In this document: piece by piece, positions 1-9,348 of the stretch
How positions within the stretch are numbered: position 1 is the first letter of the stretch
How the letters are laid out: the number at the start of each line of letters is the position of its first letter
DNA from: Gammaproteobacteria bacterium
GTDB taxonomy: Bacteria > Pseudomonadota > Gammaproteobacteria > S144-34
DNA: 12,623 nucleotides
Direction: 5' to 3'
Assembly (NCBI GenBank): GCA_015487895.1
Contig: WFOW01000179.1
Coordinates: 1-12,623, forward strand
Notes under the pieces: model-generated
The model's input: the letters and a program-made list of their open reading frames with translations, nothing else
Database searches by the model: none
What the model was told of the DNA's origin: nothing
Made by a program: the position numbers and the translations under genes

Positions 1-1657
<1,657 letters not shown>

Positions 1658-1691
1658 GCGGCCGCCTCCGGCGGGAAGGCGCGGCCATTGC

Positions 1692-1706
1692 TGGACGAAC
1701 CGTCCA
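1692..1706. promoter_or_regulatory. Candidate operator of the toxin-antitoxin module (palindrome)
   Basis: A perfect inverted repeat, TGGACG-AAC-CGTCCA, lies 9 bases upstream of the first antitoxin ATG. Antitoxins of the Phd/YefM family normally bind palindromes at their own promoter and repress the operon together with the toxin. The position fits such an operator. No good -35/-10 pair could be assigned around it, so the assignment rests on the palindrome and its location only. Confidence 0.45.
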
Positions 1707-1715
1707 TACGAGACC

Positions 1716-1961
1716 ATGATCATGACCATGGACACGAAGCGCATCAGCGCCTCCGAGTTCAAGGCGCGCTGCCTGGAGCTCATGGACGAGGTGGCGCGCA
1801 CGGGCGAGGAGATCGTCATCACCAAGCGCGGCCGCCCGGTGAGCCGGCTCTGCCCGGCGGTCCCGCGCCCGAAGGACATCTTCGGCCTGCATGCGGGGCG
1901 GGTCGTGATGCGCGACGATCTCGTGGAGTCCACGGGCGAGCGCTGGGACGCCGAGGGGTGA
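1716..1961 (+). CDS. Type II antitoxin, Phd/YefM family
   Basis: 81-residue putative antitoxin and autorepressor of the PIN toxin that follows. Residues 9-50 ([17 protein letters not shown], then [13 protein letters not shown]) have the Phd/YefM N-terminal DNA-binding pattern: S-x-S-E-F-K, a helix, then [10 protein letters not shown]. The acidic tail (about 55-81, ending [11 protein letters not shown]) is the usual toxin-binding region. Three in-frame ATGs (1716, 1722, 1728) lie within 13 bases and none has a clear Shine-Dalgarno sequence, so the start is uncertain by up to four residues. A 10-base palindrome, CATGATCATG, covers the first two. The stop overlaps the toxin start in GTGA (1958-1961), implying translational coupling. 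Confidence 0.88.
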   Translation: MIMTMDTKRISASEFKARCLELMDEVARTGEEIVITKRGRPVSRLCPAVPRPKDIFGLHAGRVVMRDDLVESTGERWDAEG

Positions 1962-2362
1962 TCCTCCTCGACACCCACGCGCTCGTGTGGCTGGACGCGG
2001 GCGACGCGCGGCTCGGACGGCGTGCGCTCGAGCGGATCCGCACGGCGTGGCGCGAGGACGCCCTCGCCGTGGCCGCGATCAGCTTCTGGGAGGTCGGGAT
2101 GCTGGTCGCCAAGGGGCGCCTGATCCTCCCGGAGGCGCCGGGGCGGTGGCGGCGGGCCTTGCTGGAGGCGGGCATCCGCGAGCTGGCGCCGGACGGCCGC
2201 ATCGGGCTCGAGGCCACCCGGCTTCCGGGCCTCCACGGCGATCCGGCCGACCGCCTCATCGCCGCCACCGCCGTCGCGCACGAGGCCTGCCTGGTGACGG
2301 CCGACCGGCGCCTGCTGGGCTGCCGGGCGCCGGGCCTGCGCTGCCTCGACGCCGCGCGCTGA
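1958..2362 (+). CDS. vapC: PIN-domain toxin, VapC family
   Basis: 134-residue putative endoribonuclease toxin. PIN-domain VapC proteins cleave RNA, often tRNA or rRNA, with Mg2+ held by acidic residues. All expected acidic positions are present: D5 in LLDTHALVWL, E45 in SFWEVGML, D98 in DPADRLIAATA and D116 in LVTADRRLL. The length is normal for the family. The start is the GTG at 1958, which overlaps the antitoxin stop in GTGA and is preceded by the purine-rich GAGGGG; it puts the PIN beta-strand 1 right at the N-terminus as in relatives. The gene ends 5 bases before the convergent plsC stop, with no visible terminator. The module probably encodes a functional pair since nothing is truncated, but the RNA target cannot be read from sequence. 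Confidence 0.9.
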   Translation: MILLDTHALVWLDAGDARLGRRALERIRTAWREDALAVAAISFWEVGMLVAKGRLILPEAPGRWRRALLEAGIRELAPDGRIGLEATRLPGLHGDPADRLIAATAVAHEACLVTADRRLLGCRAPGLRCLDAAR

Positions 2363-2367
2363 CCGGG

Positions 2368-3120
2368 CTAGGGCTCCGTTCCTTCGGCCGCCAGCCGCGC
2401 GCAGGTGGCCTCGATCCAGGCCTCGGCCTCGGCCGTCACCTCCTGCGCCTTGCGGCCCGCCGTGGCGATGGGCGGGCCGATGACGACCCGGATGGTGCCG
2501 GGCCACTTGATCCAGCCGCGCCGCGGCCAGTAGCGGCCGGCATCGTGCGCCACCGGCACCACCGGCACCCCGGCCTTGATGGCGACCATGGCGCCGCCCG
2601 GCTGGTAGGGCCGGCGCTCGCCGGGGCGCACGCGCGTGCCCTCCGGGAAGATCACCATCCAGCGGCCCTGCCGCAGGCGCGGCACGCCCTGGTCGATGAG
2701 CTGCTTGAGGGCCTGGCGGGGCGAGCCGCGGTCGATGGCGATGGGCTCGAGCACCGCCAGCCCCCAGCCGAAGAAGGGGATGCGCAGCAGCTCGCGCTTG
2801 AGCACGATGGCCTGCGGCGGAAAGAGGACGGGGTAGGCGATGGTCTCCCAGGCCGACTGGTGCTTGGAGAGCACCACGGCCGCGCCCGTGCGGGGCAGGT
2901 GCCCGCGCCCCTCGACGCGGTAGCCGAGGCCGCAGGTGAGCCGCAGCCACCAGAGGACGAAGCGGTTCCACTGCGCCACCGTGCGGAAGCGCCGCTCGAA
3001 GGGCAGCGGCCGCGCCGCGATGCTCACCAGCGACCACACCACGGTCGCCGCCGCCATGCCGGCCCAGAACACCCCCGAGCGCGCGGCGGCGAGGGCGGTG
3101 GCCGCGGGCCCGCGCCTCAC
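2368..3120 (-). CDS. plsC: 1-acyl-sn-glycerol-3-phosphate acyltransferase (lysophosphatidate acyltransferase)
   Basis: 250-residue inner-membrane enzyme that acylates lysophosphatidic acid to phosphatidic acid in phospholipid synthesis. One hydrophobic segment (about 16-38) anchors the N-terminus. The acyltransferase motifs follow: SKHQSAWET with H87 and E92, the FPEGTRVRPGE block (158-168), and VPVVPVAHDAG (185-195). The first motif is H-x4-E rather than the canonical H-x4-D; I recall this variant in other proteobacterial PlsC proteins, so it is not taken as inactivating. The start is the GTG at 3120, which overlaps the gmhB stop (GTGA) and follows a strong GAGGAGGGG ribosome binding site within gmhB. 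It is the last gene of the minus-strand block, as in the gyrB-side cluster of Pseudomonas. The longer open frame upstream only shadows gmhB. Confidence 0.95.
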   Translation of the reverse strand: MRRGPAATALAAARSGVFWAGMAAATVVWSLVSIAARPLPFERRFRTVAQWNRFVLWWLRLTCGLGYRVEGRGHLPRTGAAVVLSKHQSAWETIAYPVLFPPQAIVLKRELLRIPFFGWGLAVLEPIAIDRGSPRQALKQLIDQGVPRLRQGRWMVIFPEGTRVRPGERRPYQPGGAMVAIKAGVPVVPVAHDAGRYWPRRGWIKWPGTIRVVIGPPIATAGRKAQEVTAEAEAWIEATCARLAAEGTEP

Positions 3121-3665
3121 CCCTCCTCCCGCAGCAGCGCCTCGACCGCGGCGGCGAGGTCGTCGTGGACCGGCACGCCCTCGAGCGCCGGGCCGCCGGC
3201 CGCTTCCGTGCGCCGCCCCTTGCCGGTGCGCACCAGGACGGGCCGGGCGCCCGCGGCGCGCGCGGCCTCGAGATCGCGCGCCGAGTCGCCGATGACGGGC
3301 ACGCCCTCCAGGGTGGTGCGGTAGCGCGCGGCGATCTCCTCGAGCAGCCCCGGGGCGGGCTTGCGGCAGCGGCAGCCCTCGTCGGGACCGTGCGGGCAGA
3401 AGAAGATCGCCTCGATGCGCCCGCCGGCCTCCGCGACGGCCCGGTGCATGCGCGCGTGGATGCGCCCGAGGGTCTCCAGGTCGAACAGCCCGCGCGCGAT
3501 CCCGGACTGGTTCGTGGCCACCACCACCCGCCAGCCGGCCGCCGTCAGGCGCGCGATGGCCTCGAGGCTGCCCGGCACGGGCACCCACTCGGCGGGCGAC
3601 TTGATGTAGGCGTCGGAGTCCTCGTTGATGACCCCGTCGCGGTCCAGGATGACGAGGCGGCCCAC
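3117..3665 (-). CDS. gmhB: D-glycero-D-manno-heptose 1,7-bisphosphate 7-phosphatase
   Basis: 182-residue cytosolic HAD-superfamily phosphatase that removes the 7-phosphate from heptose bisphosphate on the way to ADP-heptose for the LPS inner core. Visible motifs: HAD motif I DRDGVIN (D8 nucleophile, D10 acid/base), motif II ATNQSG (T51), motif III lysine K102 in RKPAPG, and motif IV GDSARD (D127). Zinc ligands C90, H92, C98 and C100 sit in a loop shorter than that of E. coli GmhB. The start is the GTG at 3665, just after the mazG-like stop and giving a family-length protein, though the Shine-Dalgarno sequence is poor and translation may depend on coupling. It overlaps plsC by 4 bases. Histidinol-phosphate phosphatases share this fold, but the plsC/glyS neighbourhood favours GmhB. 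Confidence 0.93.
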   Translation of the reverse strand: MGRLVILDRDGVINEDSDAYIKSPAEWVPVPGSLEAIARLTAAGWRVVVATNQSGIARGLFDLETLGRIHARMHRAVAEAGGRIEAIFFCPHGPDEGCRCRKPAPGLLEEIAARYRTTLEGVPVIGDSARDLEAARAAGARPVLVRTGKGRRTEAAGGPALEGVPVHDDLAAAVEALLREEG

Positions 3666-3673
3666 GGCGCGGC

Positions 3674-4039
3674 TCAGTCGCGGAACTCCGAGACCCGGAT
3701 GCGGCCGTCGATCATGCGCGACTCGCGGCGCATGATGCGCGCCATCTTCTCCCAGAAGGCGGCCTTGAGGTCGAAGCCCGCCGAGATGGCCGTGCCGATG
3801 AGCAGGATCATCAGGTCCGCGCACTCCTCGGCGAGCACCTCCTTCGGCTTGCCCTTGGTGACGCAGGCGGAGATCTCGCCCAGCTCCTCGGCCATGAGGG
3901 CGACGCGGTAGGTGAGCTCCTCGCCCCCGGTCTCGCGGAAGCGGTGCTTGTCGTGGAAGGCCTGCACCGCCGCCAGCATGGCGTCGTAGGAGTCCGGGGG
4001 CGGCGTGCCGCCACTCTGCCGCTCGTCGTGCTCGCTCAT
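3674..4039 (-). CDS. MazG-like nucleotide pyrophosphohydrolase
   Basis: 121-residue single-domain all-alpha NTP pyrophosphohydrolase. Such enzymes hydrolyse (d)NTPs to (d)NMP plus PPi and often clean up non-canonical nucleotides. The Mg2+-binding signature is clear: E52-L-G-E55, then E72-C-A-D75, the ExxE...ExxD pattern on paired helices. The length is about half of E. coli MazG, so it is the short MazG-like type and should not be called mazG itself. The first 16 residues look disordered. The start ATG at 4039 has the good ribosome binding site GGAAGGGAG about 5 bases upstream. It lies 20 bases after the MoaD-like gene and 8 bases before gmhB, so it is part of that transcription unit. The preferred substrate cannot be told from sequence. 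Confidence 0.88.
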   Translation of the reverse strand: MSEHDERQSGGTPPPDSYDAMLAAVQAFHDKHRFRETGGEELTYRVALMAEELGEISACVTKGKPKEVLAEECADLMILLIGTAISAGFDLKAAFWEKMARIMRRESRMIDGRIRVSEFRD

Positions 4040-4059
4040 CGCGCTCCCTTCCGCGCCGC

Positions 4060-4308
4060 TCAGCGCAGGCTCACCGAGACCAGGGCGACCTCGTCGCCGT
4101 CGCCCACCGGCGTCTCCGGCGAGGCGAACGCGCGGTTGACGGTCACCCTGACGGCATCCTCCGCCAGCGCCCGCTCCCAGACGCCGCCGCGCCGGCGCAG
4201 GTGCGCCAGCAGCCCCCGCACGTCCGAGATCCCGGGCGGCAGGCGCAGCTCCTCGGAGCCGCGGCGCAGCAGGTCGGGCAGGCGGCCGAAGTAGAGGATC
4301 CTCACCAT
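4060..4308 (-). CDS. MoaD/ThiS-like beta-grasp protein lacking the C-terminal Gly-Gly
   Basis: 82 residues with the layout of MoaD, the small subunit of molybdopterin synthase: N-terminal VRILYFGRLPDLL, an LPPGISDVRGLLAHL helix region, VTVNRAF (56-61), and DGDEVAL (70-76) close to the end. In MoaD and ThiS the chain ends in Gly-Gly, which is adenylylated and thiocarboxylated to carry sulfur. Here it ends in LVSVSLR, at almost the same length but with no glycine pair, so it cannot work by the standard mechanism as written. No moa, moe or thi gene is nearby. Start ATG at 4306-4308, with GGAAG 6 bases upstream. It is the first gene after the probable internal promoter and leads the mazG-like/gmhB/plsC group. 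The fold family is fairly safe; the function is unknown. Confidence 0.75.
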   Translation of the reverse strand: MVRILYFGRLPDLLRRGSEELRLPPGISDVRGLLAHLRRRGGVWERALAEDAVRVTVNRAFASPETPVGDGDEVALVSVSLR

Positions 4309-4370
4309 GGATGTCTTCCGGGCGGCCCCGGCGGCCCTTGCCCCGGGCCGCGGCCGGGCAGACGGCGCAC

Positions 4371-4396
4371 ATTGTAGCGCCTCCGGTGCCCTTCAA
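4371..4396 (-). promoter_or_regulatory. Candidate internal promoter in front of the MoaD-like gene
   Basis: On the minus strand a near-consensus -10 hexamer, TACAAT (4376-4371), lies about 63 bases upstream of the MoaD-like ATG. A -35-like TTGAAG (4396-4391) is present, but the spacer is only 14 bases, shorter than the usual 16-18, so the real -35 may be weaker or activator-dependent. The site falls in the only sizeable gap (99 bases) of the minus-strand block. It would let moaD-like/mazG-like/gmhB/plsC be transcribed independently of glyQS. Confidence 0.45.
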
Positions 4397-4407
4397 GGGC
4401 GCGGGCC

Positions 4408-6490
4408 TCAGCCGGCGGGCAGCCGCCCGATGTCGGCCACCTCCAGGAACAGGCCCGCGAGCGCGCGCAGCAGCGCCAGGCGGTTGGCGCGCACGGCCTC
4501 GTCCTCGGCCATGACCAGCACCTGGTCGAAGAAGGCGTCCACGGGCCCGCGCAGCGCCGCGAGCCGCCGCAGCGCCGCCTCGTAGTCGCCGGCGGCGAGC
4601 GGCGCGGCGATCTCGGCCTCGGCACGGGCGACCGCCTCGTGCAGGGCGCGCTCGGCGGGCTCGGCGAGCCGGGAGGGGTCCACCGCCTCGGCCACCGCGA
4701 GGCCCTTCTCCCCGGCCTGGCGCAGGATGTTGCGGATGCGCTTGTGGGCCGCGGCGAGCGCCTCGGCCTCCGGCAGCTCGCGGAAGGCGAGCACCGCGCG
4801 CACGCGCCGGTCGAAGTCCAAGGGGCGGGTGATGCCGCGCGCGCGCACGGCCTCGTAGACCTCCACCGGCACCCCGCGCTCCTGGCACCAGGCGCGCAGG
4901 CGGTCGAGGGCGAAGTCCACCGCGGCATCCGCCGCGCCCTCCGCCTGCGGCAGCCCTTCCGGCAGCAGGTCCGCGGCGGCCTCGGCGAGGCGGGCCAGAT
5001 CCAGGTCGAGCCCGCCCTCGATCAGGGTGCGCAGGATCCCGAGGGCGGCGCGCCGCAGGCCGTAGGGGTCCTTCTCGCCCGTCGGGCGCAGCCCGCAGGC
5101 GAAGATGCCGACGAGGGTGTCGAGGCGGTCGGCGAGGGCCACGGCGCGGCCGACGGGCGTGGCGGCGATGGCGTCCCCCGCCCCGCGCGGGCGGTAGTGC
5201 TCCTCGATGGCGACGGCGACCGCCTCGGGCTCGCCGTCGTGGAGGGCGTAGTGGCGCCCCATGACGCCCTGCAGCTCCGGGAACTCGCCCACCATCTCGG
5301 TGACCAGGTCGCACTTGGCGAGCCGCGCCGCCCGCCGCGCGAGCGCCACGTCGGCGCCGATCGCCTCGGCGACGTCGGCCGCGAGCCGCTCCAGGCGCAG
5401 CGTCTTGTCGTGGAGCGTGCCGAGCCGCTCCTGGTAGACGACGCCCTTGAGCGCCTCGAGGCGGCTCTCCAGCGGGCGCTTGCGGTCCTGCTCCCAGAAG
5501 AAGGCCGCGTCCGCGAGCCGCGGGCGGATGACGCGCTCGTTGCCCCGGCGCACCTCGTCGGGGTCACGGCTCTCGATGTTGGCGACCGCCACGAAGCGCG
5601 CCAGCAGCGCGCCCGAGGCGTCCACCACGGGGAAGCACTTCTGGTGCTGCTCCATGGCCGAGACCACGACCTCGCGCGGCAGCTCCAGGAAGCGCTCGTC
5701 GAAGCGCCCGGCGAGCGCCACCGGCCATTCCACCAGCGCCGTCACCTCCTCGAGCAGCGCCTCGCGCACCACCGCGCGCCCGCCGGCGGCGAGCGCCGCC
5801 TCCTCGACCTGGGCCCGCACCGTCTCGCGCCGGCGGTCCAGGTCGGCGATCACGTGCCCGCGCGAGGCGAGCAGCGGCTCCCAGTCCGCCGGCCTCGGCA
5901 CCGGGAGGGGGTCCGGGTGGTGGAAGCGGTGGCCGCGGGTCTCGCGCCCGGCCTCGAGGCCCAGCACCGTGCCCGGCACCACGTCCTCGCCGTGCAGCAT
6001 CAGCACCCAGTGCACGGGGCGCACGAAGGCCGCCTCGCCCGCGCCCCAGCGCATGCGCTTCGGCACCGGCAGCCGGTCGAGGGCCTCCTGGACGAGGCCC
6101 GGCAGGAGCTCGGCCGTCGGCCGCCCCGGCTCCACCCCCTCCCAGAGCAGCCACTCGCCCTTGTCGGTGCGAAGCCGGCCGAGGCGCTCGACCGGCACGC
6201 CCACCGAGCGCGCGAAGCCCTCGGCCGCCTTCGTCGGGCGGCCCTCGGCGTCGAAGGCGACCCGCACCGCCGGGCCGCGGCGGCGCACCGGGCGGTCGGG
6301 CTGGGCCGGCGCCACCGCCTCGACGAGGACGGCGAGCCGCCGCGGGGTGGCGTAGCCGCGCGCCGCGCCCCGGGCGATGCCGGCGCGGTCGAGGCCCGCG
6401 GCGAGCGCCGCGGCGAAGGCCTCGGCCAGCCGGCGCAGGGCCTTCGGCGGCAGCTCCTCGGTGCCGATCTCGACCAGCAGGTCGCGCGGC

Positions 6491-6498
<8 letters not shown>
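4408..6498 (-). CDS. glyS: Glycyl-tRNA synthetase beta subunit
   Basis: 696-residue beta subunit of the bacterial alpha2beta2 glycyl-tRNA synthetase; it recognises tRNA-Gly while the alpha subunit holds the aminoacylation site. It aligns over full length with E. coli GlyS (689 residues). Landmarks are [15 protein letters not shown] at 7-21, [13 protein letters not shown] (158-170), [11 protein letters not shown] (281-291), and the HD-like middle region with [16 protein letters not shown] (396-411), HYALHDGE (416-423) and [12 protein letters not shown] (474-485). A DALR-type anticodon-binding tail follows, including [15 protein letters not shown] (585-599). The start ATG at 6498 has the strong GGAGG ribosome binding site 6 bases upstream and lies inside the last codons of glyQ (8-base overlap), the usual coupling that balances the subunits. 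Confidence 0.98.
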
Positions 6499-7405
<907 letters not shown>

Positions 7406-7439
7406 GGTGCCGCGCCTGCCGTCGGCCGCAAAGCCCGCA

Positions 7440-7445
7440 AGTATA
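7440..7445 (-). promoter_or_regulatory. Candidate -10 element of the glyQS promoter
   Basis: Minus-strand TATACT matches 5 of 6 bases of the sigma-70 -10 consensus, in an otherwise very GC-rich 178-base divergent intergenic region (7406-7583). Transcription would start near 7433, leaving a leader of about 28 bases before the glyQ ATG. No recognisable -35 lies 16-18 bases upstream (the sequence there is CCCGCC-like), so the assignment is tentative. Confidence 0.45.
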
Positions 7446-7470
7446 ACCGCCGCGGCGGGGACGGCGGGAC

Positions 7471-7499
7471 TGGACAGCCTGGCGCGGCTCGTGCATACA
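7471..7499 (+). promoter_or_regulatory. Candidate promoter for the 190-residue hypothetical gene
   Basis: The plus strand has TGGACA (5 of 6 to the -35 consensus), exactly 17 bases, then CATACA (3 of 6 to the -10 consensus). It is the best plus-strand pair in the divergent region, and would give a leader of about 78 bases before the ATG at 7584. The match is moderate and GC-rich promoters are hard to call. Confidence 0.35.
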
Positions 7500-7583
7500 A
7501 AGGGTGAGGGCGGTCGCGGCCGTCAAGATCGCGGCGCGGCGGCCGATAGAGAGGGCGGAGGCAGCGACGGCGGGACGGGCGCC

Positions 7584-8156
7584 ATGGGCGATACGCTTCG
7601 CATCGAGCCGACGGCGACGGCGCAGTGGCACAGCCTGGTGCGCGAGGCCGAGGCGCGTCTCGGCCGGCGCCTCGACGAGGACCTCGAGAGCTACCTCGTC
7701 TTCCTGCTGATGCGCTTCGCGGGCCGGCCCGAGCTCGCCGCGCGGGTGCTGGCGCTCGACTACCTGCGCGGGCTGCGCGCCGGCGGCCGCCGCCGCCTTG
7801 ACGCCCTGCGCGACGTCGGCGACCAGTGCCTGCTCTACTCCGGCCTCTTCCCGCGGCGGGCGCGGCGGCGCAACGTGCGCGTGCGCTACTTCGTGGACCT
7901 CGGCCGCACGGCCTACCAGGAGCTCGGCGCCACGCTCCAGCACGGCGCGGCCGAGATCTACCTGCGGCTCGCCGAGCATTTCGTCGCCCTGATGGACGTG
8001 CTGCTCGCGCTGCGCGAGGGCGCGGCGGCGCGCGAGGCGGCCGACGCCCTCGAGGCGGTGGAGCTCGCCCTCGAGACCGGCAGCCGCGCCGCGCGCGAGC
8101 GCCTCGCCGAGTGGACCGACGCCATCCCCGTCAGCGGCGGCGACAGCCGCCACTGA
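7584..8156 (+). CDS. Hypothetical protein, 190 residues, mostly helical
   Basis: I do not recognise this family. The protein is predicted cytosolic: no signal peptide or membrane segment is visible. It looks nearly all alpha-helical, with long Arg/Ala/Leu/Glu-rich stretches. Distinct features are an N-terminal helix with EARLGRRLDEDLESYLVFLLMRF (22-44), a basic patch FPRRARRRNVRVRYF (89-103), a segment DLGRTAYQELGAT (105-117), and amphipathic helices to about 175. There is one cysteine (C82) and no obvious catalytic motif. The ATG at 7584 is chosen because coding-like sequence begins there; the ribosome binding site is poor, and the frame stays open upstream into glyQ's antisense. Third-position GC bias matches its neighbours. 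It faces away from glyQ and lies 92 bases before the PP-loop gene, with a terminator-like hairpin between, so membership in that operon is doubtful. Confidence 0.75.
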   Translation: MGDTLRIEPTATAQWHSLVREAEARLGRRLDEDLESYLVFLLMRFAGRPELAARVLALDYLRGLRAGGRRRLDALRDVGDQCLLYSGLFPRRARRRNVRVRYFVDLGRTAYQELGATLQHGAAEIYLRLAEHFVALMDVLLALREGAAAREAADALEAVELALETGSRAARERLAEWTDAIPVSGGDSRH

Positions 8157-8184
8157 GCACGCCGGCGCCGGCGCGTGCGCTTTT
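8157..8184 (+). terminator. Possible intrinsic terminator after the hypothetical gene
   Basis: GCACGC (8157-8162) can pair with GCGTGC (8173-8178), followed by GC and four T residues (8181-8184). The loop is itself a palindrome (8161-8172 reads the same on both strands), so alternative foldings compete. The T tract is short. Downstream, TAGACT (8198-8203) could be a -10 element for the PP-loop gene, though no matching -35 is seen. Confidence 0.4.
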
Positions 8185-8248
8185 CCGAGCGCCGCGCTAG
8201 ACTTTTTCGCCCGGGCCCGCGCCGCGGCCCGCGCACCCCGCATCACCC

Positions 8249-9337
8249 ATGGCCGAGAAGCAGCGCAAGGCGGTGGCCCTCATCTCGGGCGGGCTCGACT
8301 CCATGCTCGCCGCCCGCGTCGTCATGGACCAGGGCGTGCACGTCGAGGGCATCAACTTCTTCACGGGCTTCTGCGTGGAGGGCCACACGCACGCCATCCG
8401 CCGCCGCGACCGCGCCCGGCCCAAGCGCAACAACGCGCTCTGGGTGGCCGAGCAGCTCGGCATCCGCCTGCACATCGTCGACATCGTCGAGGAGTACAAG
8501 CAGGTGCTGCTCCACCCGCGCCACGGCTACGGGCAGAACCTCAACCCCTGCCTCGACTGCAAGACCTTCATGGTGCGCAAGGCCTACGAGTGGATGCGCG
8601 AGCACGGCTTCGACTTCATCGTCACGGGCGAGGTGCTGGGCCAGCGCCCCATGTCCCAGCGCCGCGACACCTTCCCCGTCGTGGCGCGCGAGTCCGGCGT
8701 CGGCGACCTGCTGCTGCGGCCGCTGTCGGCCAAGCTCCTGCCGCCGACGCGGCCCGAGCGCGAGGGCTGGGTGGACCGCGAGCGCCTCTACGGCTTCCAC
8801 GGGCGCACGCGCAAGCCGCAGATGGCGCTCGCCGCGCGCTACGGCTTCCGCGACTACGCCCAGCCCGCCGGCGGCTGCTGCTTCCTCACGGACGAGCAGT
8901 ACGCGGCCAAGCTCGCCGACCTGTGGAGCGCGCGCGGGCGGCGCGACTACGACCTCGACGACATCCTGCTGCTCAAGGTCGGCCGGCACCTGCGCCCGCG
9001 CCCGCACCTGAAGCTGATCGTCGCCCGCGAGGAGGGCGAGAACCGCTTCCTCGAGGGCTACCGCCGCCGCTACACGCACCTGCGCACCGTCAGCCACCCC
9101 GGCCCGCTGGTGCTGGTCGACGGCGAGGCGGACGACGAGGACCTCGAGCTCGCCGCGCGCATCGCCGCCCGCTTCAGCAAGGGGCGCGCGGCGCCGGAGG
9201 TGGAGGTCGAGGCGGTGCCGCTCGGCGGCGAGCCGCGGCGGCTGCGCGTGCGCCCGCTGCCGGCGTCCGAGGTGCGGCCCGAGTGGTACGTGGAGCGCCG
9301 CGGCGCCGGGCTGCTGCGCCGCGCCGCCGCGGGCTGA
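8249..9337 (+). CDS. PP-loop ATPase related to MnmA/ThiI tRNA thiolases, with C-terminal extra domain
   Basis: 362-residue N-type ATP pyrophosphatase. The PP-loop SGGLDS (13-18) binds ATP, which adenylates the target so that sulfur can be inserted. NPCLDCKTF (99-107) lines up with the MnmA segment carrying its nucleophilic cysteine, and GGCCFLTDE (208-216) with the segment carrying its persulfide cysteine, so C104 and C211 are the likely catalytic pair. GQRPMSQRRD (131-140) and LLRPLSAKLLPPT (155-167) are typical of this MnmA-like subgroup. Residues about 235-345 form a separate domain resembling the small NFACT-R-like RNA-binding domain found in such proteins. Start ATG 8249 begins the PP-loop strand at the normal place, but no Shine-Dalgarno is visible. 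tusA follows after 11 bases, a natural sulfur donor. The probable role is RNA (or other) thiolation; the substrate is unknown and it should not be named mnmA. Confidence 0.85.
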   Translation: MAEKQRKAVALISGGLDSMLAARVVMDQGVHVEGINFFTGFCVEGHTHAIRRRDRARPKRNNALWVAEQLGIRLHIVDIVEEYKQVLLHPRHGYGQNLNPCLDCKTFMVRKAYEWMREHGFDFIVTGEVLGQRPMSQRRDTFPVVARESGVGDLLLRPLSAKLLPPTRPEREGWVDRERLYGFHGRTRKPQMALAARYGFRDYAQPAGGCCFLTDEQYAAKLADLWSARGRRDYDLDDILLLKVGRHLRPRPHLKLIVAREEGENRFLEGYRRRYTHLRTVSHPGPLVLVDGEADDEDLELAARIAARFSKGRAAPEVEVEAVPLGGEPRRLRVRPLPASEVRPEWYVERRGAGLLRRAAAG

Positions 9338-9348
9338 AGGGACGCGCC

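Noticed and set aside
1662..1674. Hairpin CCGCC-TCC-GGCGG after the gyrB stop as a terminator
   Set aside because: The stem has only five pairs and no T tract follows; such stems are frequent by chance at this GC content.
7406..7583. tRNA, T-box or glycine riboswitch upstream of glyQ
   Set aside because: No cloverleaf, no T-box core and no tandem glycine-aptamer pattern was seen; the candidate glyQ leader is only about 28 bases.
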